From Stenotrophomonas chelatiphaga (lineage in GTDB: Bacteria > Pseudomonadota > Gammaproteobacteria > Xanthomonadales > Xanthomonadaceae), in the NCBI RefSeq assembly GCF_001431535.1, contig NZ_LDJK01000043.1:49374-113373 (forward strand): a stretch of DNA of 64,000 nt, written 5' to 3'. The translations under genes were made by a program, and so were the position numbers. The notes under the pieces are model-generated. The model saw nothing but the letters and a program-made list of their open reading frames with translations. It made no database searches and was not told the DNA's origin. Below, piece after piece: positions 35,090 to 45,330 of the stretch (position 1 is the stretch's first letter; each line of letters begins with the position of its first letter).

Positions 35090-35443
35090 TTGGATCTGGA
35101 CGCAGGAACGACACTGGCTGCACGATTACGCAGAGCGAGAGTGGACCGTGGGCTCTCACAGACCGATCTTGCCGCTGCCTTGAACGTCAACCGTTCGACA
35201 GTCGGTCATTGGGAACGTGAGCACGGCTTCTCGCCGTCCATCGCACATCTCCAGCGCCTGAGCGAAGTGATGAACATCAGCCTTTCGTGGCTGGCACAGG
35301 GTAGAGGGATCGAGGCACGTGCAGCAGCAGGAGGTGCGAGGGCGTCGCTGGAATCCAGGATGATCGCCTCGTCAAGGAATCTCCCGGTGTCGGTTGTAGC
35401 CAGCGTTGTAGCATTGATGGAAAGTGCCGAAGTCCATCTTTAG
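35090..35443 (+). CDS. XRE-family HTH regulator
   Basis: A 117-aa protein with an XRE/cro helix-turn-helix: LAARLRRARVDRGLSQTDLA, then ALNVNRSTVGHWERE, and LQRLSEVMNISLSWLAQG, in the first 70 residues, followed by a short tail. TTG 35090 is the start, with GGAGA 5 bases upstream. It is divergent from the two-permease operon, so it may repress that operon and itself. Base composition looks lower in GC than dinG and ilvD, as for the permeases, suggesting a separately acquired block. Confidence 0.82.
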   Translation: MDLDAGTTLAARLRRARVDRGLSQTDLAAALNVNRSTVGHWEREHGFSPSIAHLQRLSEVMNISLSWLAQGRGIEARAAAGGARASLESRMIASSRNLPVSVVASVVALMESAEVHL

Positions 35444-35630
35444 ACGGATCAGGCCAGTGCGAATCGCGCTGTGGTGCCCAGCTTGGTTGTGAGCGTCCGC
35501 TCGCGCACCACTCGGCCGGACCCGACGGGCCGTTGAGGGGAACAGATACTGGAAGGGGGAAGCCGCCGAGCATGTCTCGGCGCTACCCGGGGCGATACGC
35601 CGATCACGTGTGATCCAGGGGCGGGGGCAA

Positions 35631-37733
35631 TCAGCCGATCACGCGTTTGAACGGAGGGAGCGCATCGATGATGCGCTTGCCGTAGCGGCGGCTGAGCAGG
35701 CGCGAATCGAGGATGATCACGCGGCCGGTATCGGTGGAGGTGCGGATCAGGCGGCCGGCGAACTGGGTCAGCGTGCGCAGCGCGTGCGGCACGGCGATCA
35801 GGTTGAAGGCATTCAACCCGCGGGCTTCGAACCACTCGCTGAGGGTGGCGGTCTGCGGATCGGTCGGCACCGCGAACGGTACCTGGGTGATCACCACCGT
35901 GGTGCAGGCTTCGCCGGGCAGGTCCAGGCCTTCGCCGAACGAGTTCAGGCCGAACAGCACCGAGCCTTCGCCGGCGGCAACCCGGCGCAGGTGTTCGTCG
36001 ATCAGCCGGGTCTTGGACATTTCACCCTGCACCAGCACCTGCTTGCGCTTGGCGGCAGGCATCAGCCCGGCCACTTTTTCCATCTTCCAGCGCGAGGTGA
36101 ACAGCACCATCGAGCCTTTCTTCCAGTCCAGTTCCTTGCCGAGGTAACGCGCCACTTCGCGCGGGTGGCCTTCGCGGTCGTCCGGCGTGACCGGGAACGG
36201 CGGCACGATCAGCTCGGCCTGGTTGGGCAGGTCGAACGGCGAAGAGAGCGACACCATTTCGGCGTCCTCCGGAATGCCGTTGTCGATGGCCAGCGACTGG
36301 AAATCGCCGCCCCCGGTCAACGTGGCGGAGGTCATCACCACCGAATCCACTTCATCCCACAGCAGCTTGCGCAGCACGTGCGCGGCCGACACCGGCGAGC
36401 CGTGCAGTACCAGGTCGCCTTCGCGCGTGGCGGTGATCCAGCGCGCCATCGGCGGCGCGCCGTCCTTGTCTTCGCGGCGCCAGGCCTGCCACAGGTTGTA
36501 CTGGCCTTCGATCATTTCCAGCGCCATGCCGAGGTTGCGCTGCAGGCGCTCGCGGGCGGGGTCATCCTGCTTGCCCTTGGCGACCTGGGCGTTGGCCGCG
36601 TGCGCCCAGTTGAACAGGCTGCGGGTGTCGTCGGCCAGCGCTTCGATCGGCTCGCGCCAGGCCTCGGGCAGCCGCCCGTTGGCCGCGCGCCACATCGGTT
36701 CTTCGTCCGCCGGGGCCGGCATCCACAAGGCTTCGACGTGGTCGCGGAAGGCGCGCAGCTGCTTGGCCACGTTGCTGGCGACCTCGATGGCCTCGTTCGG
36801 CAGCAGGTTGCCCAGGCGGTCCTTGTCCACCGCACGGTATGCACCGGCGATCAGGATCTGCAGCCGCCCGACGCGCTTGGCCATGTCATCCAGCGCCAGG
36901 CTGGCCGCGCCCTGGTCGATGGCCACGTTGCCGATGTGGTGGCCCTCGTCGAGCACCAGCAGCATCTCCGACGGCGCGGCGATCAGCGGCTGGTTGTTCT
37001 CGCTTTCGCCGATGGACAGCGCTGACAGCAGTAGTGCGTGGTTGGTGACCACGATCTGCGCATCACGCACGGTATTGCGCGAACGCAGCACCGCGCACTG
37101 CGCCGAATACGCGCAGCGCCGTCCGGCACACGCGGAGGCCGGCGTGGTGATGCGGCCGCGCAGTCCCGGGCTGATGGTTTCCGGTGCGTTGTCGATGTCA
37201 CCGTCCCAGCTGCCGGAAGTGAAGGCCACCGTCAGCCGCGCGGCGATGTCCATTTCAATCGGGGCCAGCGGACGGTCGTACAGCGGCTGCTCGTCTTCGA
37301 ACATGCCGCCCTGCGAGGCCTCGCCCTGCGCTTCGGCGGCGTTGCGCGTGCACAGGTAACGGGTGCGGCCCTTGGCCAGCGCCACGGTGGCTTCCAGCCC
37401 GGTGGCCTTGAGGAAGTTCGGGATATCGCGCTCGACCAGCTGCGACTGCAACGCCACGGTGCCGGTGCTGATCACCAGCTTCTTCTTGGTGGCGATGGCG
37501 ATCGGCACGCCGGCGGTGAGGTAACCCAGGCTCTTGCCGACGCCGGTCGGTGCCTCCACCACGCCCACGCCACCGCTCTTGGCCAGCGCACGCGACACCA
37601 CGCCGATCATCTGGCTCTGCGAGCGGCGGGTGGCAAAGCCGGGGGTGTTGGCCTGCAGCGTGGTGTACGCCTTGCGGATTGCATCCTTCAAGGCGTCATC
37701 AAGCATGCGCGGCACGGCGACAGGTTCAGTCAC
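35631..37733 (-). CDS. dinG: ATP-dependent DNA helicase DinG
   Basis: A 700-aa XPD-like superfamily 2 helicase: Walker A EAPTGVGKSLGYL, the DEAH-type box LVLDEGHH, the Fe-S cysteines RYLC, CAGRRC and QC before VVTNHALLL, and late motif SVLFGLNSFGEGLDLPGEAC. DinG unwinds R-loops and forked DNA during recombination and replication repair. GTG start at 37733; ATG 37706 is an alternative. Stands alone. No SOS box was identified by eye. Confidence 0.93.
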   Translation of the reverse strand: MTEPVAVPRMLDDALKDAIRKAYTTLQANTPGFATRRSQSQMIGVVSRALAKSGGVGVVEAPTGVGKSLGYLTAGVPIAIATKKKLVISTGTVALQSQLVERDIPNFLKATGLEATVALAKGRTRYLCTRNAAEAQGEASQGGMFEDEQPLYDRPLAPIEMDIAARLTVAFTSGSWDGDIDNAPETISPGLRGRITTPASACAGRRCAYSAQCAVLRSRNTVRDAQIVVTNHALLLSALSIGESENNQPLIAAPSEMLLVLDEGHHIGNVAIDQGAASLALDDMAKRVGRLQILIAGAYRAVDKDRLGNLLPNEAIEVASNVAKQLRAFRDHVEALWMPAPADEEPMWRAANGRLPEAWREPIEALADDTRSLFNWAHAANAQVAKGKQDDPARERLQRNLGMALEMIEGQYNLWQAWRREDKDGAPPMARWITATREGDLVLHGSPVSAAHVLRKLLWDEVDSVVMTSATLTGGGDFQSLAIDNGIPEDAEMVSLSSPFDLPNQAELIVPPFPVTPDDREGHPREVARYLGKELDWKKGSMVLFTSRWKMEKVAGLMPAAKRKQVLVQGEMSKTRLIDEHLRRVAAGEGSVLFGLNSFGEGLDLPGEACTTVVITQVPFAVPTDPQTATLSEWFEARGLNAFNLIAVPHALRTLTQFAGRLIRTSTDTGRVIILDSRLLSRRYGKRIIDALPPFKRVIG

Positions 37734-37862
37734 GCCAGGATTACCGGTACGGGATCAGGCTGCGTATTGTCGCATGCCGGGCCGGTCCGCCCGGGCCGCG
37801 ACGCTGAACCTGTCAGCCCGCTGCGGAGCGGTCCCTGCGCTGCCGCAGGGACCCGTGCAGGG

Positions 37863-38222
37863 TCAGGCCGGGCGCGGCACGCCACCGCGCAGGGCACGGG
37901 TCAGCGCCCAGACCACCAGCACCAGCCCGAATGCTTCGATCAGCGACAGCACGAAGTGGACGACACCGAAGATCATGTTCATCCCGGAAATGGACTCGTA
38001 GCGGCCCATGCTGACCAGCACCATCGGCAGCATCGAGGCCAGCAGGCCGACCACGGTGGTCACCGCCAGCAGCAGCAGCCCGGCCAGCGCACCGCTGCGC
38101 ACCGGCCCGCGCGGAACGTCCATCACCCAGACCACGCCGATGGTCAGCGCGATCAACACCGGCAGGCGCACGCCTACCAGGCTCAACACGGTCATCAACA
38201 GGTCGGTGCCCTGCATGCTCAT
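37863..38222 (-). CDS. Small membrane protein of unknown function
   Basis: A 119-aa protein of about four hydrophobic helices ([59 protein letters not shown]). ATG 38222 overlaps the aroE stop as ATGA, with GGAGAGGA just upstream; ATG 38216 is also possible. No family recognised. A hairpin GGTCCCTGC/GCAGGGACC (37830-37853) follows its 3' end on the minus strand, with no T-tract. Confidence 0.72.
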   Translation of the reverse strand: MSMQGTDLLMTVLSLVGVRLPVLIALTIGVVWVMDVPRGPVRSGALAGLLLLAVTTVVGLLASMLPMVLVSMGRYESISGMNMIFGVVHFVLSLIEAFGLVLVVWALTRALRGGVPRPA

Positions 38223-39061
38223 TCCTCTCCGGTGAGGCGGTGGTTGCCACGCAGCCCGGCGTACACCGCATCGGTGTCCGGGCGCACTTCGTGCCACTGC
38301 TGGAAGCTTTCGGCGGCCTGTTCGACCAGCATGCCCAGGCCATCGACGGTGTTGCGGCATTCGGCTGCACGCGCCCACGCCAGGAAAGCGATGGCGGCGT
38401 CGCCGTAGTTGAGGTCCACCGCGGTGGTCATGCTGTTGACCAGCGACAGCGGCAGCTTGAACGATGCGCTGGGGTCGCGGCCGGCCGAGGTCGCGTTGAC
38501 GATCAGTTCGAAGTCACCCAGGTCGTGCAGGTCATCCCAGTAGCGGCTCAGCGCGCGGCCGGGTTCGCCCATCGCATCGATCAGTTCATCGGCGCGTTCC
38601 GGCGTGCGGTTGACCACGACCAGTTCGCGGATGCCGGCATCCAGCAGCGACGGGGCCACCGAGCGGGCCGAACCGCCGGCGCCCAGCAGCAGCACGCGGC
38701 GACCACGCAGGTCCTGGCCGTGGCGATCGGTGAGGTCACGCACCAGCCCGGCGCCGTCGGTGGTGTCGCCGTGCCAGCGGTCGCCCTTGCGCAGCAGCGT
38801 GTTGACCGAGCCGGCACGGGTGGCGCGCGCGGTGCGCGTGGTGCACAGCGCGAAGGCGGCTTCCTTGTGCGGCAGGGTGACATTGGCACCCCGGCCGCCT
38901 TCGGCAGCGAAGGCTTCCAATGCGGCGAGGAAGCCGTCCGGCGTGGCGTCGATGGCACGGTAGTCCACCGCGATGCCTTCCTGCCGGCCGAATGCGGCGT
39001 GGATGTCCGGCGACAGGGAGTGGGCGATGGGGTGGCCAAAGACAGCGTAGCGATCGGTCAT
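38219..39061 (-). CDS. aroE: Shikimate dehydrogenase AroE
   Basis: A 280-aa protein with the shikimate-binding N-terminus [20 protein letters not shown], the [11 protein letters not shown] motif with the catalytic lysine, [20 protein letters not shown], and the NADP motif [13 protein letters not shown] with VNRTPERA. It reduces 3-dehydroshikimate in aromatic amino acid synthesis. Divergent from the TolB-like gene (68 bases apart) and coupled to the downstream small membrane protein gene. Confidence 0.96.
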   Translation of the reverse strand: MTDRYAVFGHPIAHSLSPDIHAAFGRQEGIAVDYRAIDATPDGFLAALEAFAAEGGRGANVTLPHKEAAFALCTTRTARATRAGSVNTLLRKGDRWHGDTTDGAGLVRDLTDRHGQDLRGRRVLLLGAGGSARSVAPSLLDAGIRELVVVNRTPERADELIDAMGEPGRALSRYWDDLHDLGDFELIVNATSAGRDPSASFKLPLSLVNSMTTAVDLNYGDAAIAFLAWARAAECRNTVDGLGMLVEQAAESFQQWHEVRPDTDAVYAGLRGNHRLTGEE

Positions 39062-39128
39062 GGAATCCTCGGATGGTTCGAAGGGGACGCCCTACACTGG
39101 ACGTCCCTGTACTGCCTGGACCTGGACG

Positions 39129-39995
39129 ATGCGATCTTCCCTGCCCCTGCTGGTTGTGGCCGCCAGTTTACTCTGCGCCCCCGTGGCGATGGCGTTGAAT
39201 GAATTCGGCATCGAAGGCATGGGCGTGGTCTCGACCAAGGCCGGGGAAGGCCGCGCCAGCCTGCGCCCGGATGGCCAACGCATCGTGTTCGCCAGTGACC
39301 GCGGCGGCGGCAGCGGAGGCTGGGACCTGTGGCAGGCCGAGCTGCGCGACGGCCGCTGGCAGGCACCGCAGCCGCTGGCACTGAACAGCGCGGCCGATGA
39401 CCTGGACCCGTACTTCAGCCACGACGGGCGCTGGCTGCTGTTCGCCTCCGACCGCGATGGCACGATGGCGCTGTATCGGGTGGCCATCGACGCGGACGGG
39501 CGGTTCGGCGCAGCCGAGCGCTGGCAGGAAACCGGCGTGCAGGCGGCCGAGCGCGGCGCGGCGCTGAGCGCGGACGGGCAGCGCTTGCTGTTCGCGCGAC
39601 AGGCCGGCAAGGGGCGCGGCTGGGACCTGCAGGTGGCGACGTTACGCGCCGATGCGCGCGGCCCGGCGGTCGCGCTGGACGCGTTGAACAGTGCGGCCGA
39701 CGAAACCGACGGCGATTGGCTGGGGAATGAAGGTGCGGTGGTGTTCACCCGTGCCGGCGAGGGCACGGCCCAGCTGTGGCGCAGCGACTGCGCGTGGACC
39801 GCGGGCGGCCTGCAGCCGGTGGCACTGTCGTTCAACACGGCCGACGGGATGACCCGTGCGCCGGTGATCGACGCGGCCAAGCCGGGTGAACTGCTGTTGG
39901 CCAGCAGCAGCGCGCGCGCGCCCCGGGCGGGGGGTAGCGATGTGTACCGGATGATGGCGCCACGTGGGGTGGCGGTAGCCGGGTGTGGGGGCTGA
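39129..39995 (+). CDS. Periplasmic PD40 (TolB-type beta-propeller) protein
   Basis: A 288-aa protein with a signal peptide (LPLLVVAASLLCAPVAMA) and several PD40 repeats: RPDGQRIVFASDRGG, SHDGRWLLFASDRDG, SADGQRLLFARQAG. These match the beta-propeller blades of TolB and related proteins; there is no peptidase domain. Likely a periplasmic binding or scaffold protein. ATG 39129 was chosen because the signal peptide begins there. Function unknown. Confidence 0.82.
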   Translation: MRSSLPLLVVAASLLCAPVAMALNEFGIEGMGVVSTKAGEGRASLRPDGQRIVFASDRGGGSGGWDLWQAELRDGRWQAPQPLALNSAADDLDPYFSHDGRWLLFASDRDGTMALYRVAIDADGRFGAAERWQETGVQAAERGAALSADGQRLLFARQAGKGRGWDLQVATLRADARGPAVALDALNSAADETDGDWLGNEGAVVFTRAGEGTAQLWRSDCAWTAGGLQPVALSFNTADGMTRAPVIDAAKPGELLLASSSARAPRAGGSDVYRMMAPRGVAVAGCGG

Positions 39996-40011
39996 CGGCG
40001 GACGCGGAAGC

Positions 40012-40100
40012 GTGACGACCAACGGTCGTCACCCACCAACGGCGGACGGCCAGCGGCCGTCCCTACCAGGTGATGCGGACGGCCAGCGGCCGTCCCTACC
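40012..40100. repeat. Three GTAG-type palindromic repeats
   Basis: One GACGACCAACGGTCGTC unit (40012-40037) and two identical units with core GGACGGCCAGCGGCCGTCC ending CTACC (40044-40067 and 40077-40100). The last unit overlaps the 3' end of the following minus-strand gene, whose TAG stop is the repeat's own GTAG mark. Confidence 0.88.
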
Positions 40101-40362
40101 GGTCGAGCAGTCTGGCGCGCGCCTGTTCGTACTCTGCTTCGCTGATGCGGCCGTCGTCCTTGCGCTGGTTCAACGCCGCCAGTTCGGCCTGCACCGCTTC
40201 AGGCTGCTGCAGTTCGCGTGACACGCGTGCGGCGGCCGACGGCAGTTCCGGTGCACGCCGTTTTTCGCGGAACGCTGCCAGCGCCAGCCAGACGATCAGC
40301 GCGCCGAACACCACCACCCCGATGATCCAGATCATCCAGTGGCCAACGCCCAGGATTTCCAT
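40096..40362 (-). CDS. SHOCT-domain small membrane protein
   Basis: An 88-aa protein with one N-terminal transmembrane helix (WMIWIIGVVVFGALIVWLAL) and a C-terminal SHOCT-type motif: LAALNQRKDDGRISEAEYEQ followed by ARARLL. ATG 40362 has GAGGAGAACGGAACC upstream. The stop codon is inside a palindromic repeat. SHOCT domains are short oligomerisation or binding modules; function unknown. Confidence 0.78.
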   Translation of the reverse strand: MEILGVGHWMIWIIGVVVFGALIVWLALAAFREKRRAPELPSAAARVSRELQQPEAVQAELAALNQRKDDGRISEAEYEQARARLLDR

Positions 40363-40395
40363 GGTTCCGTTCTCCTCGTGCACAAGCCGCTATTG

Positions 40396-41409
<1,014 letters not shown>

Positions 41410-42327
41410 TCACTGCAGGCGATAGTCGCGCGGCAGCAGGGGGTCGGGTAGCGGGCGCTGGCCCAGCGCGTCCAGCTGGTCGATTTCAATCGTCCGCACC
41501 ATCGCATCCAGCGGCAGGTCGTTGGGTTCGGTGCCGAAGGGGTCTTCCATCTCTTCGCCCAGCTGGTCCAGGCCGAAGAAGGCATACGCCAGCACCGCCG
41601 ACAGCACCGGCGTGGCCCAGCCCAGTGAACTGGCCAGGCCGAACGGCAGCAGCACGCAGAACAGCCATGCACAGCGGTGCAGCAGCAGGGTGTAGGCGAA
41701 CGGCAGCGGGGTGGCGAGGATGCGCTCGCAGCCGGCCTGGATGGACGACAGCGCATGCAGGCGCTCTTCGAACTGCGCATAAAGGATCGGCGCGAGGCGG
41801 CCGTCGCGCAGCGGCACCGCCAGTTCGGCGGCGATCATCGACAGCAGCGCATCCAGCGCATTGCGGCGGTCGTCGAGCAGGACACGCTGATCGGCCTCCA
41901 GCCATTCCCGTGCCACCTGCGCTTCATCCGCGCCGCGCAGGCGTGCGGCCAGGCCGTGGGCGAAGGCAATGGCGAGGTGCCCGATACGCGCGCGCCGCGG
42001 TGCATCGTCGGGCAGCAGCTGCTGCACCTGGCGCGCCAGCGAGCGCGATTCGAAAATGAGCTGGCCCCACAGCTTGCGGCCTTCCCACCAGCGTTCGTGG
42101 CAGGCGTTGTTGCGGAAACTGAGGAAGATCGACAACACCAGGCCGAGCAGCGCGAACGGCGCGGAAGACACCCGTTCGATGCCCGGCACGTTGCCCAGTT
42201 CCACCACCGCGGACACGGCGATGGCCAGCAGCAGGATCGCCAGCACCTTGGGCGCCACCGCCGGAACGATGGAACCGCGCAGGATGTACAGCAGCTGCCA
42301 GCCGTGCGGGCGTGGGCGGATGATCAT
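41410..42327 (-). CDS. Bestrophin-family (YneE-like) membrane protein
   Basis: A 305-aa protein with the bestrophin pattern: MIIRPRPHGWQLLYILRGSI, two N-terminal helices, then LVLSIFLSFRNNACHERWWEGRKLWGQ, and a later PFAYTLLLHRCAWLF segment with GLDQLGEEMEDPFGTEPNDLPLDA. Bacterial bestrophins are pentameric ion channels in the inner membrane. Ion selectivity cannot be read here. Its start is 125 bases from the next gene's end, same strand as hemB. Confidence 0.92.
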   Translation of the reverse strand: MIIRPRPHGWQLLYILRGSIVPAVAPKVLAILLLAIAVSAVVELGNVPGIERVSSAPFALLGLVLSIFLSFRNNACHERWWEGRKLWGQLIFESRSLARQVQQLLPDDAPRRARIGHLAIAFAHGLAARLRGADEAQVAREWLEADQRVLLDDRRNALDALLSMIAAELAVPLRDGRLAPILYAQFEERLHALSSIQAGCERILATPLPFAYTLLLHRCAWLFCVLLPFGLASSLGWATPVLSAVLAYAFFGLDQLGEEMEDPFGTEPNDLPLDAMVRTIEIDQLDALGQRPLPDPLLPRDYRLQ

Positions 42328-42452
42328 GGGGCGTCGGGAGCGTTGCGCGCCGGTCTGGCGCTGGGCAGGGCCGGACGGCCCTCGGGCTGGTCATTGTACG
42401 CCCGCGCCAGCGGCCTCCCGGCCCGCCTGCGACCGACGGTCGCACCGCGACC

Positions 42453-42701
42453 TCAGACGATGCCGCCGCCCAGCCCCAGGCGGAAGATGCCGACCACGAT
42501 GACGATGCCGTTGAGGATCAGTCCGGTCCAGGCCCGGCCGCGCTTGCTGGGATGGGTGAACAGGATGCCGATCGCTGCGATCAGCGCGCCCACCGCGGCG
42601 AACGGGATAAGGAACCAGTTGCCCCAGCCGAGCAGCGGCACCAGCGCGACCACCATCCATACCAGTGCCACGATGCCCCACAACAGACTGATCAGTCCCA
42701 T
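42453..42701 (-). CDS. Small membrane protein (DUF-type, three helices)
   Basis: An 82-aa protein of about three hydrophobic helices (LLWGIVALVWMVVALVPLL, LIPFAAVGALIAAIGILF, LILNGIVIVVGIFRLGL) with a short THPSKRGRAW loop. ATG 42701 follows GGAGGGCGT. Such small proteins are common and unassigned. A palindrome TGCGACCGACGGTCGCA lies just beyond its end (42429-42445). Confidence 0.7.
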   Translation of the reverse strand: MGLISLLWGIVALVWMVVALVPLLGWGNWFLIPFAAVGALIAAIGILFTHPSKRGRAWTGLILNGIVIVVGIFRLGLGGGIV

Positions 42702-42883
42702 ACGCCCTCCTCGCCGATGGATTGGGGCCCACCATAGCCGTTCGCGTGGGCGTCGGATAGGCCCGCATGGGCTTGCCGCCGCGCTCACCGCCGCAGTGCT
42801 AGCGTGCCTGCAGGGTCCCGGCGTTGGGGCCGATTCAGATCGATGGACCGATGATCCGCTACCTACCTACAGGGGTTCGAGCC

Positions 42884-43351
42884 ATGAAGACGACCACCAC
42901 ATTCCGCTGGACCGCCGCTGCCGCCGTGCTGCTGCTGGTGGCCGGCTGTGCCAGCACCTCACGGGTGATGCTGGGCCAGGCCCGCGCGCCCATCGACCCG
43001 GCGCAGGTACAGGTGTATTCCACCCCGCCGGCCGGTTCGGTGGAGATCGCCCAGCTGGAATCGTCCAGCGCGGTGGGCTTCGGTACGCAGGGCCAGACCG
43101 ATGCGGCCGTGGCCCGCCTCAAGCGTGATGCCGCCGCGCTGGGCGCCAACGGCGTGATCCTGATGGGCGTGGGCTCCAGCGGCTCGCCGGTGGGCATGTC
43201 GGTGGGTGCCGGCAGTTACGGTTCGCACGTCGGCGGGGGCCTTGGCATCGGCATCCCGACCACCCAGCGCAAGGCGGCCGGCGTGGCGATCTGGGTGCCC
43301 AACCCGCAGCCCGTCCCGCGCCTGCCGGCCCAGCAGATCCCCGCACGCTGA
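42884..43351 (+). CDS. Small lipoprotein of unknown function
   Basis: A 155-aa protein with a lipobox (LLLVAGC, Cys about 22) and a mature domain containing AQLESSSAVGFGTQGQTDAAVARL and a Gly-rich turn. It resembles bacterial lipoproteins with a YbjQ/DUF4156-like heavy-metal-binding-type core (DAAVARLKRDAAALGANGVIL), though this is tentative. ATG 42884 follows AGGGG. Its TGA is directly followed by the 81-bp terminator-like element. Confidence 0.75.
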   Translation: MKTTTTFRWTAAAAVLLLVAGCASTSRVMLGQARAPIDPAQVQVYSTPPAGSVEIAQLESSSAVGFGTQGQTDAAVARLKRDAAALGANGVILMGVGSSGSPVGMSVGAGSYGSHVGGGLGIGIPTTQRKAAGVAIWVPNPQPVPRLPAQQIPAR

Positions 43352-43353
43352 AC

Positions 43354-43434
43354 AAAAAAAGGGGACGGGGGGAATTAAGTCGTTTTCAGCCGTAAACGGG
43401 CCAGAACCGACTTAATCCCCTCCGTCCCCTTTTT
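43354..43434. repeat. RAYT-associated inverted-repeat element, probable bidirectional terminator
   Basis: Seven A, then a 22-nt arm beginning GGGGACGGGGGG (43361-43382), a 25-base middle, and the inverted arm ending CCTCCGTCCCC (43408-43429), then five T. The arms match at 20 of 22 positions. It fills the gap between two convergent stop codons (2 bases from one, 6 from the other). The same arms flank the transposase gene at 50811-51716. Confidence 0.9.
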
Positions 43435-43440
43435 AGTGGG

Positions 43441-45240
43441 TCAGCGATACTTCGGAATGAAGACTTCGTTGACTGCCTTGGCCAGCTGGTCCGGCGGCAG
43501 CAGGCCCTGGTCCAGCAGGAAGTTGTTGAAGGCCTTGCGGTCGAACTTCGCGCCCAGTGCGAGTTCGGTCTGCATGCGCAGTTCGAGGATGCGGGTGTAG
43601 CCGTAGAAGTAGCTGCCGGCCTGGCCGGGCATGCGCACGGTGTAGCGGTCCAGTTCCTGGGTGGCCATCGCCTTGGACAGGCTCACTTCGTCGATCAGCA
43701 CGCGTTCGGCGTCGGCGCGTTCGATCAGCCCCAGGTTGAGCATCGGGTCGAGCATCGCGCGCGCGGCACGCAGCAGGCGGAACTGCAGCGCGATCAGCTG
43801 GCCGTCCAGCGGCTCGTAGGGCACCATTTCCGCTTCGGCATACAGCGCCCAGCCTTCGACGTTGACCGAATTGAACGCGAACATCGTGCGCGCCAGCGAG
43901 ACGCCGCGCTCGACCATCGCGGTGAACTGCAGTTCGTGGCCGGGACGGCCTTCGTGCGCGCTCAGCGTCCACGCCGCCGAACCAAAGTTGAAGTCGTCGT
44001 ACTGCGCGCCTTCGCCGGCGGCCGGGTTGCCCAGCGGCAGCACGAAGGTGCCCTGCTGCCCGGTGTTGTTGACCAGCGGCGCCGGCAGGAAATGCGGCGC
44101 CGGACTGGCCGCGCTTTCCGCTGCCGAACCCAGCCGCATCTGCATCGCACGCTGCGGCACGTCGACGATCTGGTGTTCGTGGATCAGCGGGTCGATCGCA
44201 TCGATGACCTTGCGGTAGTGGCCTTCCAGCTGGTCGTTGGCGATGGTTTCCTTCTTCAGCGCGCGGATCACCGCGACCGGATCGGTCGGATCGCTGACCT
44301 TCAGGCCCTTGGCCTGCACCACCAGCGGCGCCAGCTGGCGCATCGCCGAACGGGTTTCCATGAACTCCAGCTGGGCGCGCTGCATCAGCAGCTTCGGGTC
44401 GATGTCGATGCCGACCTGCTTGAGCTGGTAGGCATACACCGGCGCCGGCAGGCGGGTGTCTTCGCGCGCTTTCGGCAGCACCGTGCTGCGCGTCCATGCG
44501 GCGTAGTCCTTCAGCTGCCCGGCGAGGGTCTTCATGGCCTCGTCCGCACCGGTCACCTTGTACTTCTGCAGCAGCGATTCGATGCCGCTGATGTAGGTCT
44601 CCACATTGTCCAGCGACTGCTGCACTTCGATTTTGGTCGGCTGCAGCAGCGCGCTGTTGGACAGGCGTTCTTCATAACGCTGGCGGGCCAGCGTGGTCAG
44701 CGGCGTACCACCCGGCTGCAGGCCCGCATAGGCCTTCAGGCGATCCACAGCCTTGGCGCGGCGCTCTGCCGGCACCTGGTCGGACAGCAGCAGGTTGAGG
44801 CCGCTGAAGACGGTCTGCGGCGCATCGCTCCACGGCAGGAAGTACTGCTCGCCCAGCGTGCTGCCTTCGATGCTTTCGGTGGCCGCGCCGATCATGATCT
44901 CCAGGTCCTGGCGGACGTTGGGATCCTTCTCGCTGGCCAGCTTGGCCTGCAGCTCACCGCGTGCCTTGGTCATCGCCTCGCGGTAGCGCCTGGCATTGTC
45001 CGGGCCGAGGTCGGCGACCTTGTCGTCGTAGCCGGGAACGCCGAAGAAGCCGGTGCTTTCCGGCTGGAACGGGCCCTGTGCATCCAGCAGGATCTGCGCC
45101 AGCTGGTTGCTGCGCGCCACCCAGGCCGGGGCGGCGACGGGCTTCTTGGACGCCGCGGCCGGGGCCGCATGGGCCGGGGCGGTGGACAGCAGCGGGGCGG
45201 CGCCCAAAGCGAGGGCAATGGCAAGGACAAGCGGCTTCAT
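43441..45240 (-). CDS. DUF885-family secreted metallopeptidase-like protein
   Basis: A 599-aa protein with a signal peptide (LVLAIALALGAAPLLSTAPAHA). The C-terminal half contains the DUF885 motif SAHEGRPGHELQ (zinc-binding-like HEGxPGH), ALYAEAEMVPYEP and VRMPGQAGSYFYGY. DUF885 proteins are thought to be zinc carboxypeptidases or related hydrolases. ATG 45240 has GGAG seven bases upstream. The stop is six bases from the terminator-like element. Periplasmic or exported. Confidence 0.88.
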   Translation of the reverse strand: MKPLVLAIALALGAAPLLSTAPAHAAPAAASKKPVAAPAWVARSNQLAQILLDAQGPFQPESTGFFGVPGYDDKVADLGPDNARRYREAMTKARGELQAKLASEKDPNVRQDLEIMIGAATESIEGSTLGEQYFLPWSDAPQTVFSGLNLLLSDQVPAERRAKAVDRLKAYAGLQPGGTPLTTLARQRYEERLSNSALLQPTKIEVQQSLDNVETYISGIESLLQKYKVTGADEAMKTLAGQLKDYAAWTRSTVLPKAREDTRLPAPVYAYQLKQVGIDIDPKLLMQRAQLEFMETRSAMRQLAPLVVQAKGLKVSDPTDPVAVIRALKKETIANDQLEGHYRKVIDAIDPLIHEHQIVDVPQRAMQMRLGSAAESAASPAPHFLPAPLVNNTGQQGTFVLPLGNPAAGEGAQYDDFNFGSAAWTLSAHEGRPGHELQFTAMVERGVSLARTMFAFNSVNVEGWALYAEAEMVPYEPLDGQLIALQFRLLRAARAMLDPMLNLGLIERADAERVLIDEVSLSKAMATQELDRYTVRMPGQAGSYFYGYTRILELRMQTELALGAKFDRKAFNNFLLDQGLLPPDQLAKAVNEVFIPKYR

Positions 45241-45330
45241 CACACACTCCAGGATGCGGGCAATGCCAGCACCCTACGCATTCACGACCGGGGCGGCAAT
45301 GCGCCGGAGGTCACGGCCGCAAGCACCGGC

